NCBI GenBank assembly: GCA_032622095.1
Contig: CP136061.1
Coordinates: 61,879,127-61,943,126 of the forward strand
Reading direction: 5' to 3'
Source: Siphonodentalium dalli
Taxonomy: Eukaryota; Mollusca; Scaphopoda; Gadilida; Siphonodentaliidae
DNA length: 64,000 bases
Shown: positions 10,791-21,993 of the stretch, piece after piece
Numbering within the stretch: position 1 is the stretch's first letter
Layout: each line of letters opens with the position of its first letter
The notes under the pieces: generated by a model
Database searches by the model: none
Seen by the model: only the letters and a program-made list of their open reading frames with translations
What the model was told of the DNA's origin: nothing
Made by a program: the position numbers and the translations under genes

Positions 10791-10903
10791 GTGATATTGA
10801 CTTTGTAGCCCACTACAGCCTTGTCGAACCAAGTAATATGGAGGGTTACGCCAGGGCGTTTGTTTGCGAAGACGACGATATGGACACGGTGATAACACGT
10901 GGG
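10791..10903 (+). CDS. Exon: EF-hand 1, intact calcium loop
   Basis: Acceptor TTTTTTCAG, donor GTACGC at 10904. It reads G-DIDFVAHYSLVEPSNMEGY, then ARAFVCEDDDMDTVITRG. The loop DDDMDTVITRG plus the first Glu of the next exon gives D1-D3-D5, T6, I8 and E12, the expected EF-hand calcium ligands except Thr instead of Gly at position 6. The helix before it (GYARAFVCE) is a typical entering helix. The intron splits the loop just before E12. Confidence 0.85.
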
Positions 10904-11001
10904 GTACGCAACGTGCTAAAATTCATATTAGTTCATTGTCCAAATGAGGGACATGATCTTCAGTAAAATAACAACAATGACCATTTAGCACAGCGTTCGG
11001 T

Positions 11002-11134
11002 CCGAGTCCTTCTTCGGTGCTTCATTCAGTACAGTTTACATTATTCAGCTTTTCAATTATTACATATTGTGATACATGTACATGTAACTGAATAATGTAA
11101 GCTCTGTTGAATGAAGGACAGAAGAAGACATCGG
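11002..11134. repeat. Imperfect inverted repeat, about 47-base arms
   Basis: Arms 11002-11048 and 11088-11134 pair imperfectly (TTCATTCAG...TTACATTATTCAG against CTGAATAATGTAA...GAATGAAG), with a 39-base spacer including ACATGTACATGT. Probably a small foldback element in the intron between exons 10791 and 11962. Confidence 0.65.
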
Positions 11135-11764
11135 GCCTTGCTACATGTAAATGAGCTTTGTTGTTCTATCAACGCGCTAAAATGTGGTATCAATGCAGGC
11201 ACATTGCACGTGTTAAAATTATTCAGTTATGGCATCACGGCCATACAACATGCAATACAGAGTACATGTTCACGCCGACGGATCATATACCTGGTGATTG
11301 ACATTGAAATATCATGTGTCATATAATTTATTTTGCCTTTTCGTAAGAATTTGAGGACATGCGGACAATGGCAAAGAGAAGGAGTTAAAATCATAATTAT
11401 ACTGTCATATATATAACGATCGTCAGATTCAATTAGCAAGCTTACATTTACTACACCGTTTGAGTCATGTTGCTTTAAACGATCTGAGACAACGTTTGCA
11501 CACTGGAGTATTTACATACATGTTACCAAGTTTCATGGTAATTCGTCACTGTAGACTACGGTACGCTACTATCGCTAGAAAATGAGTAATAGACTTATTA
11601 TGAAATGCATATCTGACAAATGCTCAGTGTCAATATATATATATAGTTTTGGACAATATATATAGTTTTGGACAGGTTCCGGTATTTTCATATTGTGTTC
11701 ATGCATCTAAATGTCATTATATCTCACATTGTCGTTTTACTATTTGAATTTAATTTTCATTTGG

Positions 11765-11885
11765 GCCATAATAAGGGTGGATCCTGGTGCAAGGAAGACG
11801 GCCCATATTGGCTATGTCGCTCGTGTACAATATGTAGAATCATGTTTATTTGTGTTTGAATAATTCTTTGAAATATTGTACAAAT
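11765..11885 (+). repeat. Short dispersed repeat ending near an AATAAT tail, copy 1
   Basis: GCAAGGAAGACGGCCCATAT, TTGGCTATG and CTCGTGTACA correspond to the segment at 33885-33985 (GGAAGGCGGCCTGTATTGGC and CCCCTGCACATTTATTTTTG). Both continue into AT-rich sequence resembling a retrotransposon 3' tail. A cysteine-rich frame (WCKEDGPYWLCRSCTICR) is visible in this copy only. Confidence 0.45.
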
Positions 11886-11961
11886 AATCAATCAATTGCA
11901 ATAATTGCCTGTACTTGAGCCATGAGAGATCATGCATCTTATATGTTCGTTAAATATACAG

Positions 11962-12036
11962 GAAGCCAGAGTTGCACTCGAAGGAGTTCCCGGGATTCAA
12001 CTGATGACAAAGAAACAGCTGGAGTATTGTCTCAAA
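11962..12036 (+). CDS. Exon: EF-hand 1 exit helix and linker
   Basis: Acceptor AATATACAG, donor GTGAGT at 12037. Exactly 25 codons: EARVALEGVPGIQLMTKKQ then LEYCLK. E is ligand 12 of the first EF loop; the rest is its exit helix and the entering helix of the paired second EF-hand. Phase 0 on both sides. Confidence 0.85.
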
Positions 12037-12599
12037 GTGAGTACACAACTGACGTCATCACACATGGTAACCTTGGGTTCCTGTACAATGTTGCGTTGCT
12101 GGTTGGTCACTTCGATTTGAGAGCGCGAACCAATGGCCGTGCTACTTCAAAGCCACAATGTTCTAATTTTTTTCACTTTTCGGCATATTCTACACGTCAC
12201 TACATGACTATTTGCTTTAGCATTGAGTATACAAATCAAGCTATTTTGATACTTGATGCATTTGTACATATCTAGGAGCCAAAAATGTTGTATGCCTTAA
12301 TGTTTCCGACTAACCAATTGATAGTATTTCTTCAACCTGAATTTTATACATTTTCTGTATTACCTAATTCAACATTTTTGTAACATAACCCAACAACATG
12401 TAGTTGAATATATCGCAACTATTAAATATCCTTTAAATGACACTAAAGTCTTGGGAACAACCGTGCTACTTTTGCACAACATAATCGCTTAAATGTTGTC
12501 TGTCAACGATGTTATTGCGGTTATGAAGTGTAGTATACTCAATTTGTTTAAAATAATGTACGCGAATAAACTAATAGCCCAGTAGCTTATAGGGCCAAA

Positions 12600-14030
12600 C
12601 TTTAGCAAAATCGTGACAAACCGGATTAAAGCATGAAACTCTGGCGATATGTAAAATGAGATATGGGAAACAATCTTGCAGGGGGTGTCCGGGCTGAGAA
12701 TCATGGTTCAGGTCAATTTCTGGTTTCCATGGCAGTGGCATAAACTATTTGGGGAAAAGTGGAAAAAGTCCGCGGTTTGGAAACAAGTAGCCTTGTGTTT
12801 GTATAAATGATGTGAACTCACCGTGCAATCAAAGGTCTATCAAATTAACTGGGCCACTAGGACAAATAGAGTCAAGGTCAACCACTAATGTCAAAATCAT
12901 TGAAAAATGTAATTTTTTGGTCTATTTTTTATATTGATTGTCTCACATGCCGCACCCCCTAATTCCTTAGTCATAAATCCAACCCCATTCATAATGCACA
13001 AAGAATAGGGCGTCACCACCGTGCTCAATTTGAGATATGAAATACCTTATTTCATATATGGTCATTGTTTACTTTTGATAACCTTAAGTTTAGATTATCA
13101 CAATTTTTTATACCACTTTTGTGGTATTTGTGCAATTACGGCCTGCACAATACGCTAAAGATAATTCAAGTGAATATTAATAGTCATACAACGTAAATAT
13201 AGAGCGAATATGTTGGGTTAATAGTAGTATTAGATTTTTCAGGTTGAGTTAGTCATTCTAATAAATAACACACATCTTGTTGCCATGGCAAATGCTAGCA
13301 AAAATATTGCAAAATGAAAATGATAAGGCTTGCGAATAATTTCCCAGAATTAATTCCACAACAGGTCCTATATCAGAAATTCATTCACCTCGGAGGTAAA
13401 ATATGAACATATATGAACTTAATTATGGTTTCTATGACAACCATTATCCCAAATACTGTTACAGTGGCCAATTCAATTAACATTTTGTGTATTATTCCCT
13501 CAATTTCGTTCAGAAAAAATTCAATGCGGAATAGTATCCGCTATATAAGTTGGTTATACATGGCTATTCAAAGTAATATGTTGGGTGGACCCAATGTTCT
13601 CGTTTCCACAGCAACCGTTTCCAATGTTACAAATTTTATCACTGACATACATGTAGTAACATTTCAGTCAACTTCAGTGGACTTCAAAAGATTATCGGAT
13701 GCTAAATATGCATGGGTAACTCAGATATTATTGCCAAAATAGGCAAACACATAAATTAATTATACATATAGTACTGCTGCATGTAAGTCGATTCTGTATT
13801 ATAGTGGCACTGTTACAAAATATCGTCAATCCAGACATGAAAAACACGTTGTTTCATAGAATCAGGTATTTCCCGTTTCTTAAAATTTTCCAGATGCCAT
13901 TGCCATGGAAACCATATTTATTTCTCACCAGTAACTGGTAGTCTGGACACCCCCCATCCCAATAAAAAAATGACCCTTTGTTCAAAGAACATATGTACCA
14001 AGTTTCATGCTTTAGTCACGATTTTTTTGT
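12600..14030. mobile_element. Repeat region bounded by long imperfect inverted repeats
   Basis: Left part 12612-12735 (TAAAGCATGAAACT, GGGGGTGTCCGG, GGTTTCCATGGCAGTGGCAT) is matched in reverse by 13885-14020 (ATGCCATTGCCATGGAAACC, GGACACCCCCC, AGTTTCATGCTTTAGTCACG). Inside, TTTCCATGGCAAC-like words recur at 13280, 13428 and 13605. Looks like an old foldback DNA element without a coding gene. Confidence 0.55.
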
Positions 14031-14790
14031 TAATTCACTGATATATAATAATCGATCATACATGTGATGGATGGTTTTCTTCTGATAAAATAATACATAA
14101 CATGCCCATCTCTAAAACATGGAGGCGGTTACAAAGTAGCTATTATCGCACAGTGTATGGAATTATTTGTTTATCAGAATTGAGTGCATGTTATCGACAG
14201 AACACCACTTTATTCCTAAAAAAGTGAAGATCTCGTAATTAACCAGAAAAAGGAGTAACGTCGTGCTAATGTTTGATTAGCCATAATACTAGGTGCATCT
14301 CTGGTTATGTTAATATTCATCAGTTGTATCCGGCCTTTATCTGATCTACCGTGATGATCTGTACAAGAATATGCACTTCGTGGTTCAGAGTTCGTCAACA
14401 AATGCACTGGCAAGTTTGCACTGTATGTTTTGCGGGCATTCGTCGTAGAAAACTATATGGTATATGGTGCCAGAATATTGATTTCCTTATCACAACCAAA
14501 GAGGAAGTAAAGATACCCTTCAAGAAAAGATATAGTTCCATTTTAAATGTATCTTTTCATGTTGACAAAGTTGTTCAACCACCCTTATCACCCATATTTA
14601 TCTCAGAGTCAACAGCAAATATTCCCATCACAAATTGAATATCATAATTATATTATAATTAGCATAATACTAAAGAGCCGGAAGCCATCGATTTCATTGC
14701 GCTAAGCTCTTTTTACGTCACTGTGCGTGTCGATACACACATGTGTCTTACTAAAATATGAGGCCGGATTTAGGGGCTAATTGTGTGTTC

Positions 14791-14929
14791 ATATAAGGAT
14801 TAACTGTCATGTGGACTGTTTTTATGGATATGTAACCGTGAGGTAAGTGGTTTTTAATACAAGTTATGACCACTTACCTCACGGTTACGTCTCCATAAAA
14901 ACAGTCCACATGACAGTTAATCCTTATAT
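14791..14929. repeat. Foldback element with 60-base arms
   Basis: Arms 14791-14851 and 14869-14929 are near-perfect inverted repeats (ATATAAGGATTAACTGTCAT at one end, ATGACAGTTAATCCTTATAT at the other), with a 17-base loop. Small palindromic element or possible hairpin; no target duplication is obvious. The rest of 14030-15698 shows nothing I can support. Confidence 0.85.
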
Positions 14930-15698
14930 TTACATACATTTAGCGAAAAAGCCACTTTTGTAAATGTGTTTAAATCGAAAAGTGTATCGTGACAAAACCA
15001 GCCCAAAATATCCCATAGCACCCTTGGCAAAAGTTAACAGGAACAATTTTTCTTTATATTGAAACCCGATGATTTATTAAGTCAATCCTGCGCGAGTCCA
15101 AATGCGCCCAAAACATTACGCGTTCGTCTTTCCAAAACCAATGACGCGTCGATGTAATTATGAGGCTGCAATTATGACCTCTCACCGAGAAATAATTGCA
15201 ACTAGCCACGTGGGCGCGGGACCAATTGGAATGCTGGCTTTAGTGATAATCACACTTATTATGTAAATATATACATTTAGACTTTCTATATATCTCATTT
15301 TTACCATTATATTGCAGGCTTTTATGTTTTTACAATAATCTATATTGTTTCTATTTACTGTCGAAATAATAGCTCATAGCTATTGTTTCTTATTTTAATA
15401 ATCGATTTTAAATTAAAAAAATAACATTTGACTTCGACCCTTAAAATACTATGCGTATTCTCATCAGTTTGAATATTTCTTTTGTGTCTTTGTTTTATGA
15501 CGTTGATTGCATTTAATGGACATGTTTTAATCGCCCGAGAGTTAATTGTAGTTGCAAATGTGGATCTGGAACCTACAATTTTTAAATATCAATATTTGTT
15601 GCATCCGTATTCAATCTGACAACGTCTAAATGCAACGTCACATCATCATATATTGTATACACGTATTGAATGACCACCAATCTTCTTGTACTCTATAG

Positions 15699-15784
15699 GT
15701 CCTACGAATAGATGACGCTTCACAGATAACATTCAAAATGTTTGCAGTCATGTCGGCTGTGGCAGAGCGAGTCAGCAAGATGGA
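15699..15784 (+). CDS. Exon: degenerate EF-hand 2
   Basis: Acceptor CTCTATAG, donor GTGAGT at 15785. It reads VLRIDDASQITFKMFAVMSA then VAERVSKM plus two bases. It aligns with the loop and exit helix of an EF-hand (Ile at loop position 8) but lacks the acid at position 12, so it probably does not bind calcium. The pairing of one good and one degenerate hand is common in EF-hand proteins. Confidence 0.83.
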
Positions 15785-16398
15785 GTGAGTGTTAGAACTA
15801 TCTTGCAAACAAAAAGAGAGCAAAAACAATGAAACAAAATTGGGTAATAAACACAAAAAGAAAAAAAAACATGCAAAACAAAACAGAAATTCAGTAAAGC
15901 ATGGGCACATAATGGAAGTTGTATTTTGGTATTAAGATACCAAAAAATTGGTGTTTACACATTTCTTTTAAATTACCCGTGTTTCGATTCGACTTATGTT
16001 GTTGGTTTAAGCATAGTTTATTTATCCACCAAATATATAATATACATAATATAAATTGAACGAGGGAATACACAAGGAATTAATATAATGTATAATGGTA
16101 ATATGTGATATACATGTATCTGGTAGAAAGGGAGAACGACAGTAAGCACATGGCTTTTCATGTGTCGTTCTCCCCATGTATCATCTAGGGCCCCTGTATA
16201 ATATACTATATAAATCATCATGGAAATTGACGTTAGTGTCGGGACCGGACAGTAGATATGTTGTTATTAACTATACAAACGACAAAGGTGATAACACTCG
16301 TTATAGTTAACATGTCTTCAATACATGTTGTATTTTCGTAGTTCTATCATGCTCCGATGATCAAAATATGTCAATAACTACATACAATTCTTATACAG

Positions 16399-16450
16399 GG
16401 ACTTTATAACCGCGTGGATGGGTGTACTTATTAAGATGGCATGTATACAG
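16399..16450 (+). CDS. Exon: hydrophobic helix, EF-hand gene
   Basis: Acceptor TTATACAG, donor GTATAT at 16451. With GA from the previous exon it reads E-DFITAWMGVLIKMACIQ. A short amphipathic or hydrophobic helix between the two EF-hand pairs. A foldback element starts a few bases after the donor, at about 16457. Confidence 0.72.
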
Positions 16451-16456
16451 GTATAT

Positions 16457-16650
16457 CCCTTCCATGACTGGAGCTTCCTGAAATTTTGCGATGTGCCAAA
16501 TATATATATATATATATGCGAGTCTCCCATAGAAAGCCTATAGCATATATAATAGAATGCATTGGCCTAACAGTATTTACCTTGCCCTTTTAAGCCAGTG
16601 CATTCTCTTTTATAAATATATCTTGATTGCCTCCTCGTGGGAGAGTAGAT
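16457..16650. mobile_element. Foldback element, copy B, decayed
   Basis: Starts CCCTTCCATGACTGGAGCTT and holds two decayed versions of the CATTCTCTTATATATGCGAG palindrome (around 16500-16560 and 16600-16645). The right end is truncated. It starts a few bases after the donor of exon 16399-16450. Confidence 0.7.
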
Positions 16651-16842
16651 ATTTACATGAGTTATAATACATAAATAAATATACAGTTTAACAAGATTGG
16701 TACCACCATTTCTGAGATAGTCCATGCATTATCAGAATCATTTAGATAGCAATATGACACAAATAAGAGTACATGTTCGTGAATTAATGAAAAGCGCTGG
16801 AAAACATGGTCCTTAATTGGTATTTGTGATCATATTACATAT

Positions 16843-17160
16843 ATATATAACAAGAAGACATTTGTGTCTATGATGGCCAAGTCCAAAACATCGTAGATAT
16901 GTTCGAAGAGCGACGGCATGTGACCTCCGAGGAAAACCGTCATCAGATCTGTTGGTGCGAGTGATGATAGGAACAGATACACATCGATTCCGTGTTTATT
17001 TAGTATCATTTCCCAGTGCTGATCAACTAAATGTATCATTATGGCCGACCTGCAAGACCAAAACACATGGTATAACTCGTGGTTATAATCCGTGTCGCAC
17101 AATCTGCACGCAAATTATTTTCGTAAGTTGATTTGTTGAGTAGCCTTGCTAAATGTCTCA
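16843..17160 (-). pseudogene. Non-LTR retrotransposon ORF2 C-terminus fragment
   Basis: The minus strand reads FACRLCDTDYNHELYHVFWS, then C and about 70 more residues to a stop at about 16830. The C-x2-C, then H-x4-C spacing before a hydrophobic tail is the zinc-knuckle region that ends the reverse-transcriptase ORF of many LINEs. An in-frame stop lies just upstream. It is inserted within 100 bases of the small exon at 17244. Which LINE clade cannot be said. Confidence 0.5.
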
Positions 17161-17243
17161 GTCGAAATGGATGCATGACGTTGGTTGGTCGACAATTACG
17201 TCACATGACCCCCCCCCCCCAAACTGTTTCCATTTTTGTGTAG

Positions 17244-17284
17244 ACACAACTTGCATCGAGCCACGAGAATCGCGTTGGAAATCG
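17244..17284 (+). CDS. Small 41-base exon, EF-hand gene
   Basis: Inferred from phase: the exon at 16399 ends on a codon boundary, while the exon at 17496 needs two incoming bases. This segment has acceptor TTTTGTGTAG, reads TQLASSHENRVGN plus CG, and has a weak donor GTGCTT at 17285. It restores the frame exactly and gives NR-PLSRHLLEICD. Without it the next exon meets TAG at once. The weak donor makes this the least certain of the phase-consistent exons. Confidence 0.65.
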
Positions 17285-17495
17285 GTGCTTAATGCTCTTT
17301 TAATATGCCAGTTGACTCGGTTGAGTAACTATAAGTAATGGATGTTGATTTTGTTGCGTTTCATTGAATATGGATGCAAGTTGGTCAGAAATTTTATGTG
17401 GGGAACGCAAGTAAATCAACATCCATTTCTTAAACGGATATTGATAATAAACAAAAGACGATGATTACAAGCTTACATTTCCACTCTATCCACAG

Positions 17496-17712
17496 TCCTC
17501 TGAGTAGGCATCTGTTAGAGATATGCGACCTGTTGGATATTCAGAGGAAGATGGACTTATACAAGGCGATGTTTTACTGTAACGTTGAATCGGAAAGGGA
17601 CGCCAACTTCATCAAAGCAGAATCTCTTAGGATCGAGTTAATGGCAGGCGGTCTCAACTGGAAGCAGCAACAATATATTATGGAGCGACTCGAGCCCAAT
17701 TTCTTAAGAGAG
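17496..17712 (+). CDS. Exon: second EF-hand pair, first hand
   Basis: Acceptor CTATCCACAG, donor GTAAAG at 17713. 72 codons after one completing base: PLSRHLLEICDLLDIQRKMD, LYKAMFYCNVESERDANFIK, then AESLRIELMAGGLNWKQQQY and IMERLEPNFLRE. The stretch YKAMFYCN-VESERDANFIKAESLRIEL has the spacing of an EF-hand helix-loop-helix, but the loop has mostly lost its metal-binding acids. LNWKQQQYIMERLEP matches the entering helix of a partner hand. Confidence 0.88.
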
Positions 17713-18211
17713 GTAAAGAACACGTTTTTCTCCAGGAGTGAGCAAAACGAGTCTAAGGGTATCGTCGTGCGCTGGCAATTTCGTTGGAAATGTTTCTAGC
17801 AATTCGTGATATGTATGGGGTGTTTGAATATGAACAGCAAACTGGTTATACAACGTATCTAGGCTACCGCTCACCTCACAGTCAGGAAGATTGGCTGCTG
17901 AGTAGATATATGTGCTTATACCTAAACCTATTAACATTCTAGTTTATAAAACATTTATTTGCTACTGAACAAGTCGATTTTATTGGATATGACATTGTAT
18001 CAGTTGATACAAACCAACAATTGTGTTACACTATATTTCATGTAGGAACGGGAGGTCTGGAACCATGAATAGCTCACTGGAGCATGGGAACACCCCTCTC
18101 GTGTCCCGATGAATAATATCCAATGGAGTGTGTACTTTTTATAACCATTTAGATCCATTCAGTTAAGAAAATGTGATGAAGCAACTCATTATGTTTCTTC
18201 CTTTCTTGCAG

Positions 18212-18489
18212 ATCTCCTTTCTTGACTATATTTGTTACATTCCATTGTTCTTGTCCATGCATGAAAACATCTGCGACAACCCATTTGATACCTCGAACCA
18301 CAGATATGAGCATGTCTTCAGGCGCCCATCGGGGGCTGGTCGTCAGCGCGACCTCAATCCGCTCGGACAGCCGCTCAAACGAAACTCCTCCCACATGCTC
18401 AGGCAACAGGCACAGGATCTGTTGGACGGCAAAATAAATGCCTCAGATCTAAAGGAAGAGAAGAAGGAACTGCTCGAAAAATATGCCAA
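18212..18489 (+). CDS. Exon: second EF-hand pair, partner hand, and basic tail
   Basis: Acceptor TTCTTGCAG, donor GTAAGT at 18490. 92 codons plus two bases. It starts ISFLDYICYIPLFLSMHENI, which fits the exit helix of a degenerate EF-hand, then CDNPFDTSNHRYEHVFRRPS, a polar linker, and ends DLKEEKKELLEKYA, a charged helix. A methionine upstream (18173) lies in the intron and is not the start. This is the last exon whose phase joins cleanly to the earlier ones. Confidence 0.87.
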
Positions 18490-18581
18490 GTAAGTGCAAG
18501 CTACTGTATAGTGTTGCGAAATTTTTATAAATATCGACCAGTACGTTCATGAGTAAAAGTGTTAAAACACCACCCTGGTTT

Positions 18582-19080
18582 GGGCCACCCGAAACACCAC
18601 AGCACCCCCAAATATACAAATACACAACTCGTTTTACAACGACGTCCAACAACTCGTTATAACGAGTTGTGAAATTCGTTATAAAACGTCTAACAACTCG
18701 TTATAACGACTTGCAATTCGTTATAACCGAGTTGTCGGAAGTCGTTATATAACGACTTGTAGAAATAAAAACAAGTCTTATAACGAGTTGTCGGAAGTCG
18801 TTATAATGACATGTAAGATGCAACTCGTTATCACGAGTTATTGGATGTCATTATAACGACTTGCAAGTCGTTATAACGAGTTGTAAGTCGTTATAACGAG
18901 TTTTTGGAAGTCGTTATAACGAGTTTTTGGAAGTCGTTATGACGAGTTTTTGGAAGTCGTTATAGCGAGTTGTTGGATGTCGTTATAACGAGTTTTTGGA
19001 AGTCGTTATGACGACTTGCAAGTCGTCATAACGACTGATGTATTTGTATATTTGGGGTGCGGTTGTGTTTCGGATTGCCC
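18582..19080. mobile_element. Inverted-repeat element filled with CGTTATAACG minisatellite
   Basis: Ends are imperfect 40-base inverted repeats (CCGAAACACCACAGCACCCC, then CAAATATACAAATAC; mirrored at 19038-19078). Between them (about 18630-19035) lies an array of GTCGTTATAACGAGTTGT- and GTCGTTATAACGAGTTTTTG-like words; the core CGTTATAACG is its own complement, so the array can pair with itself at many registers. No target duplication identified. Confidence 0.8.
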
Positions 19081-20211
19081 TTTCGTAATAAAGAGACACG
19101 CGACGTATAACTGGAGTTTGAATAGGTTTGATTGTTTCGACTCTTCAACTGGAATTCTACGATAGCACTCTTGCGTCCACGGAAGTATAACACTCGATGC
19201 TATACTAGCACGGTTAACACTACATAAACTGACGGCCAGTAACACACGAGTGTTGTTCTTTATATGAACAACTGACGAACATAAAACGCATGACAGAACG
19301 CAGACAGCTTTACGGACGCCGACTTCGCTGCAGGTTCGAATTGAGCTCGAATTGGGCCACAATATATGACATTGCCGTTTTATTGGCAGAGGAATACTGT
19401 ACGGAAGGTCTAAGTATCTGGGACATAACCCAGTAAAATGACCCCGGGTAAGCAGTAGGAAATTTGACCAATATATCCATGAATCGCCCCACTCCCTTGC
19501 GTGGATGGTTGGAATAAGTGATATTGTTGCTGTTATTGGATTTCAGATTACATAATAATTGCTTGTTGTTCGGGTTTATAGTGTACATGAATATGAATCT
19601 CGACATGCAGACCGTAAATAATATTAGAGTTATCGCGCTTAGAAAGTACCCATTGGAAGACAAAATCGTAAATCACGCGTGCGTCACAAAGATATATTAT
19701 AGCGTTGCAGGGAGCTTACATTTTATATACCAGAAAAATTGTTAGATAGAGCCCATGCATGGACGTGGCTACAGCTTTTCTGTTGGGTTGTGTTCAACTT
19801 AGAATGTCCTTTTGCACCTGTAAGTTCCAACTACCCACCCCCAGGTTAAATTTCCAACTGAGCCATATATAATTTCAAAACTTTGACATTATGTAAGAAA
19901 ATATGAGACATTGATCTCAACCAACACATTTCACACTAAATACTGGTTGGAAAAACAAACTATAAGAACAATTAGAACCTATTTGTTGTCTGAAATGTCC
20001 AACTAATGTTGTGTATGGCATGGAATTTCCAACTGTTGTTTTGGGTGGGGGCAGGACAAAGAATCCAGGATACAATGTTGAAATGTTTGATTTTTTGGGA
20101 AAAGCATCACAAATCTCAGACAATCACAAAACAATCTTTAACTAAATTTGTCATCCATAACCACAGGTTACCCGCAGTATATATATGCGACCAAGGTCTA
20201 TGCACAGCAGC

Positions 20212-21447
20212 CAGGGATGTGGCTAGAGGGGGGGTGTGGGGGGGGTGTCCCACCCCCCCAGCAGAGAGCTATATTTTCAATAGTTGGAAATTTCATACCT
20301 GCCACAACGAAATTTCACACCAACAATAAGTTGAAAATGTTCTTGTAGTTTGATTATAAAACAATTTATTGGGGGGAATTTATTGTTTTCGACCAATATT
20401 TGCATATGTTCCTATTTTTGGTCAAATTTTTTGACAGAAATGGTCATCAGTTGGAAATTTTCCAACCTTAGGGGGGTGACAGGTTGGAAATTTCCAACAC
20501 TTGGAAAGCTTGTGTCCTGGTCCCTCCCCCGTGGCCAGTCAAAAACTTCTAGTTAATTTAAGAGAACAATATTGTCATACAATTGGTCAACATTGTCATT
20601 GGAATTGTCATCAGTTGGAAATTTTCCAACCTAACTGGGGGTGTAGGGTTTGAAATTTCCAACAGTAGGAAGGCTTGAGGCTAGTCTAGATGTTAGGATT
20701 TTGCGATTTTCTTGTTCAGATTTCAAAATTTTCGCACACCGGGCCGAACCATGGTCGGCCCGGTGTGTCAATGTCCCACCCACATGGCCAATACAAAACT
20801 GCTAATTAGTTTAGCAAAACAATATTTTACTACATTTGGTCAAGCTTGTAGACATAAATGGTCATCAGTTGAAGAATTTTCCAACCTGAGGGGGAGCATG
20901 AGGTTTGAAATTTCCAACACTAGGAAAGCTTCAGTTGAGGCCAGTCTAGATGCTAGGATTTGCGATTTTCTTGTATAGTTTTAAAAATTTTCTCACACCG
21001 GGCCAAACAACCATGGTCGGCCCGGTGTTTCCTGGTCTGTTGTCGGTAGCTGTGTGCATTTGTCTGGAATTAGATCACTAGTTGTTTTTTTTGGGGGGCA
21101 ATTTTCAGGTTAAAATATCTTAATGTTCTCATATTGGGAAAATAGAAGCATGGCTTATGAGTATATAGGAAATTAAGCCTGAGCATGAGGTACATGGGGG
21201 GGGGGTGCACATGGAATGATGCAAAAAGTTGTGTTGGTGCGATTCCGACTCAAGGGGGGGGGGGGTGCAAATGGAATTATGCAAAAAGTTGTGTTGGTGT
21301 GATTCCGACTCGAGGGGGGGGGGATGCAAATGGAATTATGCAAAAAGTTGTGTTGGTGTGATTCCGACTCAAGGGGGGTGGGTGCAGTTGGAAATTCCCA
21401 AGGTGGACACCCCCCCCCCCAGCGGATACCCTCTAGCCACATCCCTG
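20212..21447. mobile_element. hAT-like non-autonomous transposon with 8-bp duplication, copy 1
   Basis: 1236 bases with inverted ends CAGGGATGTGGCTAGAGG and CCTCTAGCCACATCCCTG, flanked on both sides by ACAGCAGC (20204-20211 and 21448-21455). An 8-bp target duplication with CAGGG-type ends is characteristic of the hAT superfamily. The inside contains many TTGGAAATTTTCCAA palindromes, a CACACCGGGC...GCCCGGTGTG inverted pair, G-rich runs and three 50-60-base near repeats at 21230-21370. No transposase is encoded. The empty site is preserved near 59172. Confidence 0.9.
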
Positions 21448-21993
21448 ACAGCAGCGTATTCTCACACGTTGTGACTAGCCCCGGATATATATGACTAAAT
21501 GGTCGCCCAGTCTCTGTATTACTTATATAATTTTCCATTAGCAGTCCGCATAAACCAATAACTCTTATGTATACTACCATGATGCATAGGGCGGGCACGT
21601 ATATAGGGACGGTGCATAAGGGCAGTTCGGATTTGGAGGGGATGGGCAGTGGAGCGCATTACAAGCACGTGTGACAGAAACAGAAATAAAATGTTATATC
21701 TGAAAGATGAATACTTGTTTTGTAATAATTATCGTGTTATGTTAAATTACTCAACTTTTCATTAATTCGGTATGTCCCAGTAATCCAAGGTCCCATCTAA
21801 CCAGTAAATCCGTTTATCTTTCAATATTCATACAATTAAAATCACCAGAAGAATTAAATGAGCTGACGTTGGCATCGCAGCAATAAATGAATGTTAAAAA
21901 CAACAATGAGAACTGATGAAAAATCTTTTATTTTCTCAGTGCAATTTTTTTCTTCGCAAGAAGCAGAACCCATGCATCCCACGATATCGTGTT

